NCBI GenBank assembly: GCA_963971575.1
Contig: OZ020624.1
Location: 8,552,903-8,616,902 of the forward strand
Direction: 5' to 3'
DNA from: Liopterus haemorrhoidalis
Lineage: Eukaryota > Arthropoda > Insecta > Coleoptera > Dytiscidae
DNA length: 64,000 bases
Shown: piece after piece, positions 55,062 through 64,000 of the stretch
Layout: each line of letters begins with the position of its first letter
Numbering within the stretch: position 1 is the stretch's first letter
Made by a program: the position numbers and the translations under genes
The notes under the pieces: generated by a model
The model's database searches: none
The model's input: the letters and a program-made list of their open reading frames with translations, nothing else
Told to the model about the DNA's origin: nothing

Positions 55062-56494
55062 CGGGTCTATTCTCTAAGCATGATGTTAAAATCTTAGCGT
55101 CAGAAACTGCCGTTAATTTTTTTAACACCATTTTTAACCTAAATGCTATTCGCTAAACATATATGTGTTAATATTATAGCGCGTCGGCGTTAAAATAGCC
55201 AGTTAACGTTCTATTCGCGACTGCAAATAACAGTGAGACATCTGGTGGTGACTGGCTAAATTAAACAGAAGCGTATATTTGGATAATATTTGTAGCGTGT
55301 TGTGCTGCAGTTTATGTGAAGTAAGAAGTATTTTAAAATAGTGACTTAAATACAGTGCTTTTTTGCCGAAATATTGTTTGAACAGATAAATATTAAGAAA
55401 AAACTTCTGACCATATACGCTTCTCGTCCGCCATCAGCTGTTGTACGCAGCGCCGCCAACGTTAGTTTCAGTCGCGAATAATAAGCGCCTACCGGAACGG
55501 TGGCTTTAAAAGTTAACGCTAGTGTTTAGTTTGCAAAAATGGCTGATCCTAATTAAGTAAATGTTATGTTATTTAAAAAAAATGAATAAAACACAAGACG
55601 GTAGGAATATTAATCAACTTTCTATTACTTTTTAAAGTGAATTCTTTAAAGAGATAATAATAATGACGCTTCATAATTTTTGTTATACAAGTAACCCAGA
55701 CGCAAGTTCAAGTAATTGTATAGAAAGGAAGTAAATGGAGTATTGGAGAGCAGTTTTGGTTTTTGTTGAGACACAGAACTTAAAATTATAATCCTCTGAA
55801 TGCTACAAAACTTCACTTATGCCTCCGCCGTGTTTCAAAATATCGCAGTACATGTTAATGGTGTATTATATGAAGAAACAATTGATGAGATTGATAATGA
55901 CGATCACAACAGTGTTATTCCAGGGTAGAAATAGCGTAATAAATCAAATTTAATAATTAATATCACCAGATATAATAATTAATTACCAAATTTAATAATT
56001 AATATCACCATCAATATCATATAGAATGAACATATAATTCACATATTATTAAAAATTTAGATAAACTGTTATAATACAATGTAGTATATAAATTGACAAA
56101 ACAAAAGTTGAATTAAGTTATATTTTTATTTAATACACTGTGGAAACCAGTTATAATGAGAATCATAGGACCAAACATTTCTGTTCCATTTTTAAAATAA
56201 ATTTCGCCACTGAATATTTAATTTAACAACGAAATATTAGGTTAAGATTCTCTTGGCATTTGACTAAATAAATACTACTGTTAAAATTCAACGTAACACC
56301 GCATGCGCGTGTAGCTAATATTAGCCTCTCTACAGGGTGAGTTAGCGTCTCGCGTTAACAAATATTGTATTAACGCTTACCTTAACAAATGCTCTTACAG
56401 AATAGCATTTTTGGATAATGACGTTAGACATGGAGTTAAAATAAAATTATTAACCTGACGCTAATTTTAACGCATTTCTTACAGAATACACCCG
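55062..56494 (+). mobile_element. Harbinger-type element (CGGGTCTATTCT ends), copy 2
   Basis: Ends CGGGTCTATTCTCTAAGC and the complement of TTCTTACAGAATACACCCG; CTC on both sides (55059-55061, 56495-56497). GTTAACG/CGTTAAC words are iterated near both ends. Confidence 0.75.
55819..55928 (+). pseudogene. Harbinger transposase C-terminal end
   Basis: Reads YASAVFQNIAVHVNGVLYEE, then a Asp/Glu-rich tail and a stop. This matches the ACAVLHNIA...EE end of HARBI1-like transposases and supports the superfamily call made from the 3-bp duplication. Upstream coding is lost. Confidence 0.6.
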
Positions 56495-56497
56495 CTC

Positions 56498-57393
56498 GTA
56501 TATTAAAAATAATATAACAGTTCGTTATAAAATATAATTTCTAAAATGAACCCGATATAGTATCAAACCTTCCTTCCTGTTATAAAATCTCAAATTTCAA
56601 TTGCTTCAATATTTATGATTGAAATCCATGTAGTTTTTTCCACATATTGGTTCCAGTGGGGCTGTAAATATTCAATAAAACTGAACGTGATCTCCGTATC
56701 TCAGTTATCCCGTAGCCTGTAAAGATATCGCGTGAACACAGTTACAGGGGGAGATCAGGCTTTATTAGCACTGAAGTTGGAGCTAATTCAGATAATTGAC
56801 ATTCGACACCTTATGATTCATTTTCTACTTTTATTACGAGTGTTGGGTTATATTTGAAAATGTTTTAATAAATTATATGTTAAATTATATCTTAATTGGA
56901 TGTATCATTGACACGATATTGAACGTGGGTTTCACAAATATATCTCATATTTGGCACTTTATATTTCAAGTTTGAAGGTCAGCAACTTGATTTCATAAGT
57001 CATCGGCTTACTGCAAAAAGTGAACAAGTCCAAATTTTACGATTTTTTTATTTTTGACCAACTCAATGCCAATTACCACATCTATAATAGGAAAAATCTA
57101 AATCTTTACAAATTTAACAGGTAGACCTTTAAATAATAATATACCTACATACATAATTAACAAATTTATGTAAAGGACTCTTGCATATTTCTGAAAAGAA
57201 AAAAGCAAATTTGGTAAATGTTATGCAAAACTGCCGTGATACCTCTTATCATGAATGGTACAATTCACCCGTCTATAAACTGCAAAGAAACGCAGGGTTG
57301 CAGCTGAACCTGTATTTTTCGTGAACCTGAATCTGAACTGTACCATTATATTTCAAAGTCAGTGAATCAAAACCTGAACCTGAACCTTTTATT
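56498..57393. other. unassigned region
   Basis: AT-rich; only a short run of ACCTGAA words at 57300-57390. Nothing recognised. Confidence 0.45.
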
Positions 57394-57780
57394 ACCGACC
57401 GCCAACATATATAAGGGAGGTATTGTGATCATACCGATTTTGACATTTCGAGATTTCGATGGATCTCCACGAATTGAGGTTCCTACATAACGTTTCGACT
57501 ATTTTTAGCATGATGTCTGTCGGTCTGTCTGTCCGTCCGTCCGTCTGTCTCTTTGTCTGTCTGTCTGTCCGTCTGTCTGTCCGTCTGTCCGTCCGTCCGT
57601 GTCGATTTTAAGATTTTTGTGAATATTTCACAACAGAAAAATATTTCGAAAAAATTTATTGAGCAAAAGTTGCTATAAAAGCAATAATTAATAACTTTTA
57701 TTTGAGACGTTTCTTGATAAAACGAAAAATTTCGAATAATTTTTGTAAAATTTTTCGAAAAAGTCTCAATTTTTTCATAT
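57394..57780 (+). mobile_element. GTCC-type microsatellite element, copy with long tail array
   Basis: ACCGACCGCCAACATATATA start, TTCGATGGATCTCCACG, ATGATGTCTGTCGG, then a GTCT/GTCC array of about 24 units at 57515-57602. It continues into AT-rich sequence shared with the 28010 fragment (TATTTCACAACAGAAAAATA). Confidence 0.82.
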
Positions 57781-57783
57781 TTA

Positions 57784-58042
57784 TATGTAACGTTTCCATA
57801 GTCATATAAGTCAGATAAATAATATCTCTGTTAGAAAATATTAGGTCAAGTTATTTCTGCTCTGCTGCTAGAATGTAATTTATATAAGTATACAGCTGAT
57901 TTTTTATTTTAAACACCTAATATTAATTAATTTATTTTTCATGAATTTTATTGGTTATGTAACGTTTCCATGGTCATGATAAATAATATCTCTGTTAGAA
58001 AATATTAGGCCAAGTTATTTCTACTCTGCTGCTAGAATGTAA
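57784..58042 (+). repeat. pair of ~90-bp direct repeats
   Basis: TATGTAACGTTTCCATAGTC...GCTGCTAGAATGTAAT at 57784-57880 recurs at 57955-58041 with a few changes. Between them is a piece (ATTAATTAATTTATTTTTCA) also found, inverted, at 48196-48232. Confidence 0.75.
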
Positions 58043-58224
58043 TAGGAAGTTTGTATTAAAAACGGCACAAAAAATCAAGATGTAATGAAAATGACATTTA
58101 ATAATGACAAGTCAACTTAACCTAAAAAATATAATGTAAGTATGATTTACAATAGCTTAGATAAAATGATCAAAATCCCAATTAAATTGTTAAAAGTTAC
58201 TAAATTTTAAAACCTTATTCCGTT

Positions 58225-58450
58225 TCTTCTTCTGGCGCCAAAGATTTTAACTAACCAGCAAACTTCTTTTTCTACTTCTTTGGATCTCTCCATTTCTTGC
58301 AAGGTTTTTCCAAACCATTCTGTCCTCCCTCATCCTCATCACGTGTCGTATCTACTGCAATCGTCTACCTCTCAATTCTTATGTAATATGCGGCCTTGAG
58401 GACAGTTCTCTGATATCTTTGTTCTTATGGATTCTCAGAAGGGACCGAGT
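58225..58450 (-). pseudogene. LINE tail fragment (low confidence)
   Basis: The minus strand contains DRMVWKNLARNGEIQRSRKR after an Arg/Met-rich stretch. It resembles the end of RTE/Jockey-type reverse transcriptase ORFs. Very short, no flanking support. Confidence 0.35.
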
Positions 58451-58749
58451 GCAGAATACGATGCATTAGCAGCTTTAATTCTGTACGTAATTTCCTGTGG
58501 TATATTTTTTAGGAATATCTGAAATAAAAATTAAAAGGAAATCTTTAAAGCGTCTATTTTCAAACATTTTATATAAGTTTAAAAATATTTTTTAATGATA
58601 TTTTCACAAATTTTATCGTCTCAATGATAGGCAACTTGAAAAACCGATGTGTATTGCGTATTGCATATTAAATTATTACGCTAGAAATAATCTGAGAAAA
58701 ATTTAGAAAGTATCTACGTAATCACAACAAACTTTCAACTCCTCTGGTA

Positions 58750-58821
58750 GCCGTGATCGTCTAGTGGTTAGGACCCTACGTTGTGGCCGTAGTAACCCAG
58801 GTTCGACTCCTGGTCACGGCA
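58750..58821 (+). tRNA. tRNA-His (GTG)
   Basis: Complete cloverleaf: acceptor GCCGTGA pairs with TCACGGC; D arm GTCT-AGTGGTTA-GGAC; anticodon stem CTACG/CGTAG around loop TTGTGGC with anticodon GTG at 58783-58785; T arm CCAGG-TTCGACT-CCTGG; discriminator A. A-box and B-box are internal. A run of T at 58851-58857 can terminate Pol III. It lacks the poly(A) tail and target duplication of a SINE, so it reads as a genuine gene. Confidence 0.95.
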
Positions 58822-59019
58822 ATGTGAAAACATTGTCACGGTAGAGGTTTATTTTTTTGATATAATTAGGAATATTCAATGAAAAGACAGAGAATTTATA
58901 CTCCCAATAGGCGTGCACCCGGTTTTTTTTTTTTTTTTTTTTCTTTGGGTATGCTCAGATGCCAACATTTTTTCTTAGGGGTTTTTTGGTTTGGGGGGGT
59001 CATGTCCGTGAGCCCGTTA

Positions 59020-59175
59020 TTGCATGTAAAATGGTGCGAAAATGAGATAACTTTCGAAATAATTATCAGATCAAATATTACTGTGGTAAATTTTCGGTTC
59101 TTATGAATGTGCATTACTCAGAATTTTTCAGATTCTTAGATTAATCACCTAGGCAAAGAATGCGTGACAAATTAT
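59020..59175 (+). mobile_element. old GACA-element backbone fragment
   Basis: TTTCGAAATAATTATCAGATC, TTCTTATGAATGTGCATTAC and CAGAATTTTTCAGATTCTTAG follow the backbone segment after the cassette, with many substitutions. It lies ~200 bp downstream of the tRNA-His gene. Confidence 0.5.
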
Positions 59176-59565
59176 TTTTTCTACTTCTGTTAAAAAAACT
59201 GTACTATATTTTACTTGTTTTAGTACATAAAATGCCTGTGTATGGTGGGAGTTAAAAAAAGTAAATAGCGTGAAAAAAAGTGCCATAACGTTTTATTTTT
59301 TAACTCCTGTCGTTACACAAGCAATCTCCACGGATGCTTATCGGTACAAAAATCGTATTAAAATAAAGGCTTTTTAGCTACTTCCCGTTCTTTAATTTAC
59401 GTTTTTTTTATTTTTATTAATAGTCTTTATTTAACTAGATCTACATACATGATGTAACACATAGTTTTGATAATACAGTGTTTGTCAGGGTTTGTCACGT
59501 TATGGGGTCGGTTCGAAGAACTCCCCTGTCACTTCACTTTATGTCTGTTGATTCGCTACTAATGT

Positions 59566-60153
59566 TTAATTAGATTGTTCGCTATCCGCACTATCACTGT
59601 CACTGTCTATTATAGTGTCTTGTGGTAATTTTCTCTTTAATCTTCTGTGGATTTTTCGCTTGCCCAGTTCATAGTGTGTGGCACCGGAGCATTGTCCAAT
59701 TTTGTGGAAAAATGTTGTTGACAACTTTTTCATGAATTCTTGTATTGTCATTATACCCAGTTCCTCGTGTAAATGGCTGTTCCTGATAAACCACGGGCTG
59801 TTGGTGGCGATCCGTAATACTTTCGACTGAAAAGCTTGCAGTTTTTTAATGTGTGTTCGGTGTGCAGCACCCCATACCATGCACGCATAAGTCAAGGTAG
59901 GTCTCAGTATACCTTTATATATTAAGAGGGAACATTTTCTTTTTAGGGTTGATTTCCTATTTACTAATGGATAGAGCATCGCTAATTTGGTTTGGGCTTC
60001 TCGTAGTTTTTTCGTAATGTGGTGTCTCCATATTAGTCTATTATCGAGATGCACCCCTAAATATCTTATTGCTTGATTAGGCGGGTTCCATGGAATAATG
60101 TTGTTGTTAATAATTATATCTGGCAGGTTACTAGTTTTTCTTAGCGTGAACAT
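59566..60153 (-). pseudogene. Jockey-type LINE reverse transcriptase C-terminus
   Basis: A 195-codon open frame. Motifs in order: IRYLGVHLDNRLIWRHHI, LIYKGILRPTLTYACMVWG, KKLQAFQSKVLRIATNSPWF and LHEELGIMTIQEFM, the region after the YADD catalytic box in Jockey-clade ORF2. It ends in an acidic Ser/Asp tail. The start is simply where the element is 5'-truncated. Frame still open, so relatively young. Confidence 0.88.
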
Positions 60154-60162
60154 TTTTACGTT

Positions 60163-60362
60163 TTAAACCTCTAGATAACTATCTGACAGATAAGGTTATT
60201 TGATACTTTCTGTGCTGATTTAATGTCATCCCGTCTTTCAATACAAATTTATCTAACGGATAATGAGACTGACGTATTGAATTCACTGATTGGTATTGAC
60301 ATTTATGCAGCAGATGAAGTTCTAGATAACCTTATCTGTCATATAATTACCTAGAGGTTTAC
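60163..60362. mobile_element. 200-bp hairpin MITE
   Basis: AAACCTCTAGATAACTATCTG and its complement near the right end (CCTAGAGGTTT), with AGATAAGGTTAT inverted inside. TA may flank. It lies beside the Jockey fragment. Confidence 0.6.
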
Positions 60363-60915
60363 CTGAAGGTGGAAAGACAAAGACAGAAATGTTAAATAAA
60401 CAATATGCACTGGGAATGATTTCATATTAAAATGTCAATTCTACATAATCATTTCTACATAAAATACTGTAAGCAAAACCAAATGGAAGCGGCTTTTAAC
60501 TTTAAAAACATATTAAATTTTTATAAAAGTTCCCTCACAAAGAAGCGCATTATGTTTTTCAAAAGTAAGTTGTTATTCTATAATCATTCCATTCTCACGC
60601 CTTTCAAGAATCTAAATTTTGAAATAATTTTGACAAGCATGTCAGTCTTTCTGTCTGACCGACAAACAGCTACCCCTGTGTTGTACTACAGTGGCTGCTC
60701 AACGGTGGACAATGGTGGACCTCTCAGAATGACTTAACAAATATTTACTTGAAAATAACCACTTCAAAATGCGCAAAGAAGTTAACTTAGATTTTCCCAC
60801 CCTTTCCTATATTAATTTGCACTGGTTCAATTCATATATCGTGGACTTACAAGCAAAACGCATTAAGTCAAAAATTTGTTAAAATGACATTTTAGCCATT
60901 TCACCTAAATACGGT
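60363..60915. other. unassigned region
   Basis: Holds a 101-codon frame at 60432-60737 with no recognisable motif and no support; AT-rich composition makes a chance frame likely. Confidence 0.4.
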
Positions 60916-61985
60916 GGGCCGTATGAATAAAAATAAGTATAACCTTTTACTTGCAAATTATGAAGCAAATCCTCCCAACAATATGAATAAAAATGCAAGC
61001 AAAACCTTCTACTTAAGAGTAAGAAGCAAATGCTTTTTTGTTGATCTTTTGCTCACGACAGAAGTAAATGGTTATGAATAAAACAGACCTTTTACTTTAA
61101 ATTATAAGCAAATGCTTCGAAAAACATGCATCTATGTATTCATATACTCACTTAAAGTGTTGAAAAAGTGTTGAAGTGAACTAATTGCCATGGCGGATAT
61201 TGTGCATTTAAGAAATATGAAACATTATAGACATCGTTCTTCATCACGTCGTACTGACATAAAAGTTAGTTTCGTTTTGAACAGGAGAACATGGAATGTT
61301 TAGCTAATAATTTCTAGGCAACCTATTTTTGTTGAGATATCTAGCTGATCTTGTATCTTGGATCACAGTATCACTGACTGTCAGCAGTGTTGTTGATCAA
61401 ATAGTTGCACAAGCTGGCAACTGGATTAAATTTCTTACTTCCCAAAATTTATTAGTGGAGGCGAAAAAAATGTGGCAAAGAAAATACCGTTTTCCAACCG
61501 CAGTTGGTGTCATTGACTGTACACATATAGGGATAGAAAAACCGAAGATCCATGAAGATGAATATGTCAATCGTAAAGGAAAACCTATGATAAATGTATA
61601 GGTAATTTGTGATGCCAGTGAAATGTTCACAAGTAGGTTTAAAGTGCCCTGAATCTGTACATGACTTTACACTAATAAAAATAAACTGATATGTCAAACA
61701 TGGAACTCAGTACAGCACTAGTACAGTTTTTATAGACTAATTTCAAGTTGACAGCAATCAGAAAGAAGTAGTACGATTTTGATAAATATTGATTTTCAGG
61801 TTTCAACATAAACACACCCTCTTGACCTTTTACTCATCGGTAGAAGCATTGACTTGTAAGTAAAAGGTAATCATTGTTCATATAAAAAGAAGCAAATGCT
61901 TTTACTCCGACCTTTTACTCAAAGCAAATGCTTTTACTTCTACCTTCTACTTATGAGCATTTACTTCAACTTTAGTCATACGGCT
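60916..61985 (+). mobile_element. PIF/Harbinger element, left member of an inverted pair
   Basis: GGGCCGTATGAATAAAAATA at the left and AGTCATACGGCT at the right. AAAGGTAGAAGTAAA-type words (ACCTTTTACTT, CTTCTACTTA) are iterated at both ends. The second member lies inverted at 62061-63135, 75 bp away. Confidence 0.8.
61329..61700 (+). pseudogene. Harbinger transposase fragment, member A
   Basis: Frame 61329-61601 contains VSSVVDQIVAQAGNWIKFL, then GVIDCTHIGIEKPKIHEDEY and NRKGKPMINV, the first catalytic Asp region of HARBI1-like transposases. A TAG follows, then VICDASEMFTS with the second catalytic Asp. The rest of the catalytic domain is deleted. The helix-turn-helix present in member B is disrupted here. 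Confidence 0.85.
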
Positions 61986-62060
61986 GGATGTGTGTAAAAT
62001 AAGTAACCGAACTGATTTTTTAATTTTTTTTTATTCAAATAAAATTACAATTCAATATTC

Positions 62061-63135
62061 AGCCGTATGAATAAAGTTGAAGTAAATGCTCATAAGTAGA
62101 AGGTAGAAGTAAAAGCATTTGCTTCTTTTTATATGAATAATGATTAACTTTTACTTACAAGTCAATTCTTCTGCCGGTGAGTAAAGGTCAAAAGAATGTG
62201 TTTATGTTGAAACCTGACAATCAGTATTTACCAAAATCGTACTTCTTCTTTCTGATTGCTGACTTGAAATTAGTCTATAAACACTATCAAAACTGTACAA
62301 GTGCTGTACTGAGTTCCATGTTTGACATATAAGTTTATTTTTATTGGTGTAAAGTCATGTACAGATTCAGGGCACTTTACACCTACACTTGTGAACATTT
62401 CACTGGCATCACAAATTGCCTATACATTTAGCATAGGTTTTCCTTTACTATGGAAATGTTCATCTTCATGGATCTTCGGTTTTTCTATCCCAATATGTGT
62501 ACAGTCAATGACACCAACTGCGGTTGAAAAACGGTATTTACTTTGCCTCATTTTTTTTTTCGCCTCCACTAATAAATTTTGGGAAGTAAGAAATTTAATC
62601 CAGTTGCCAACTTGTGCAACTATTTGATCAACAACACTGCTGACAGTCAGTGATACTGTGGATTGCTCCATCCCAAGTTCCTCACCGATACGTCTTTGAA
62701 ATCCAAGATCAGCTAGATATCTCAACAAAAAAAAGTTACCTAAAAATTATTAGCTAAACACTCCATGTTCTCCTGTTCAAAACGAAACTAACTTTTATGT
62801 CAGTACGACGTGATGAAGAACGATGTCTATAATGTTTCATATTTCATAAATGCACAATATCCGCCATGGCAATTAGTTCACCACAACACTTTTTCACAAG
62901 TGAGTATATGAATATATAGATGTATGTTTTTCGAAGCATTTGCTTATGGTTTAAAGTAAAAGGTCTGTTTTATTCATAACCATTTACTTCTGTCTTGAGC
63001 AAAAGATCAACAAAAAAGTATTTGCTTCTTACTCATAAGTAGAAGGTTTTGCTTGCATTTTTATTCATATTGTTGGGAGGATTTGCTTCATAATATGCAA
63101 GTAAAAGGTTATGCTTATTTTTATTCATACGGCCC
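62061..63135 (-). mobile_element. PIF/Harbinger element, right member of the inverted pair
   Basis: Mirror image of 60916-61985 with the same ends (AGCCGTATGAATAAA; TTCATACGGCCC). The two differ by scattered substitutions and small indels along their length. Its right end lies in the 3' part of the mariner remnant at 63121. Confidence 0.8.
62330..62728 (-). pseudogene. Harbinger transposase fragment, member B
   Basis: 62728-62420 reads LGFQRRIGEELGMEQSTVSL (helix-turn-helix), VVDQIVAQVGNWIKFL, GVIDCTHIGIEKPKIHEDE and KGKPMLNV. The same TAG as in member A follows, then AICDASEMFTSVGVKCPESV and HD. N-terminus better preserved than in A. Same internal deletion. Confidence 0.87.
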
Positions 63136-63775
63136 ATTGTCTCCCTCAAAATAAATACCTTGGGAAGCCACACAGCGCTGGAGACGGTTCTTCCAATCCT
63201 CATAGCAGTGCTGGAACTCGGATACTGGAATAGCTTTCAGCTGGTCGGTAACGGCCGTTTGAATGATTTCGAGTGTCCCAAAATGACATCGTTTGAGGTG
63301 ATTTTTGAATCTTGGGAAGAGGAAAAAGTCACAAGGACTCAAGTTAGGCGAATAAGGAGGCTGAGGAGCCACAGGAATGTTTTTACTGGCCAAAAACTTG
63401 TTTATTGAAATTGTTGTGTGACAAGGCAATCATTGTCATCCCCAATTAATTGGTCAAAATCTGATGAACGGTAGTGTGAGTCAAATTTAACTATTCCCCG
63501 ATCATTCTGACTGTCAACCGACGGTCTGAACGCAGAACAAACATTCTGTCGACATTTTCATCAGTTCTTGAAGATGAATGCTTTCTGCTGCGTGATTCAT
63601 CTTCAATCAACTCTCTTCCTTCTGAAAATGCTTTAAACCACCAAAAAACCTGGGTCCTTGACAAAACACTGTCTCCGTAGGTCTGCTGAAGTTTTACAAA
63701 AGTTTCCGTTGCACTGTGCCCAAGTCTGAAGCAAAACCTGATAGCACACCGTTGCTCGCAATGAATGTCACTCAT
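63121..63775 (-). pseudogene. mariner transposase remnant, catalytic centre deleted
   Basis: N-terminal frame 63775-63491: RFCFRLGHSATETFVKLQQT, LSRTQVFWWFKAFSEGRE (HTH of the HTH_48 type) and a second region ending RRLTVRMIGE. After ~60 bp with a frameshift comes 63429-63121: INKFLASKNIPVAPQPPYSP, NLSPCDFFLFPRFKNHL and YEDWKNRLQRCVASQGIYFE. The block with the first Asp is deleted; SPNL replaces the usual SPDL. DD34D-type mariner. Confidence 0.88.
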
Positions 63776-63849
63776 TTTTAGAACGCACTAGAAAAAACTG
63801 TTTCACGAAAAAAATCGCAACGGACAACAAAAATGTGTTTTTTTAAACT

Positions 63850-64000
63850 CTCGATAGTTTTCTTATATATGAGTCAAAAAGTTATACAAGCTTGCCAAAT
63901 TTCAACTTTCTAAGTCTAGCTGTTTGGACACAATATCTGTCATACAGACAAACAGATATGAGTGACGTTATAAGGATTTTTTTGTCATATCAAAAAAACC
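63850..64000 (+). mobile_element. diverged GACA-element fragment at the window edge
   Basis: GAGTCAAAAAGTTATACAAGC, CCAAATTTCAACTTTCTAAG, a short ACAGACAAACAGATATGAG tail and GTTATAAGGATTTTTTTGTC follow the backbone end with many substitutions. It runs off the window. Confidence 0.6.

Noticed and set aside
54959..55156. 65-codon plus-strand frame
   Set aside because: Crosses the boundary of the Harbinger element at 55062, so it joins unrelated sequences.
58879..59114. Frames on both strands around the poly(T) tract after the tRNA
   Set aside because: Driven by the homopolymer; no motif.
60432..60737. 101-codon frame as a hypothetical gene
   Set aside because: No motif or conserved context; interior to repeat-rich sequence.

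Overview
The window reads as a stretch of AT-rich arthropod, most likely insect, nuclear genome. It is dominated by transposable elements, with one intact host protein gene and one tRNA gene. The insect assignment rests on the sloppy-paired/FoxG fork head gene with arthropod-style TATA and TCAGT initiator elements, and on the element mix (GACA-tailed Helentron-like elements, DD41D and DD34D mariners, pogo-like elements with PHD fingers, Jockey-type LINEs). The order cannot be fixed from the sequence; a beetle would fit.

Host genes: (1) a single-exon sloppy paired homologue on the minus strand at 29461-30471, with eh1 motif, complete fork head domain, TATA box and initiator 31 bp apart; (2) a tRNA-His(GTG) gene at 58750-58821. 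I see no other intact host gene.

Layout. 1-2178: two tandem copies of a ~1.1 kb GACA-microsatellite element. 2181-8135: hAT, SINE, TA-flanked MITEs and a LINE fragment split by a Harbinger-like element. 9160-14215: an old GACA-element remnant split by a TRIM-like element, by pogo/hAT debris and by a clean hAT copy. 14575-23841: a second microsatellite element family, hAT-type elements with subterminal arrays, LINE pieces, more GACA-element copies and a DD41D mariner. 24031-28766: a LINE RNase H fragment bounded by 60-bp direct repeats and opened by a hAT element that itself carries a pogo-like and a second hAT element. 29461-30660: slp and promoter. 31665-39502: AT-rich tandem repeats, nested hATs, Harbinger, second DD41D copy, pogo-like remnant. 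40072-47810: MITEs, a PHD-bearing pogo-like element with a ~750-bp near-perfect palindrome inside, another GACA element and a Harbinger element. 48238-56494: more GACA elements, LINE tail, MITEs, mariner remnant, Harbinger element. 57394-64000: GTCC-type element, tRNA-His, Jockey fragment, an inverted pair of Harbinger elements and a mariner remnant.

Most transposases are broken by frameshifts, stops or internal deletions. Many boundaries are nevertheless well supported: 8-bp duplications for hATs, TA for Tc1/mariner/pogo types, 3-bp for Harbinger types, and in several cases a second copy shows the empty site or removing the insert restores a reading frame. The most unusual pattern is that seven copies of the GACA element carry, at one fixed internal position and always in the same orientation, tRNA-like sequences that differ between copies (five types).
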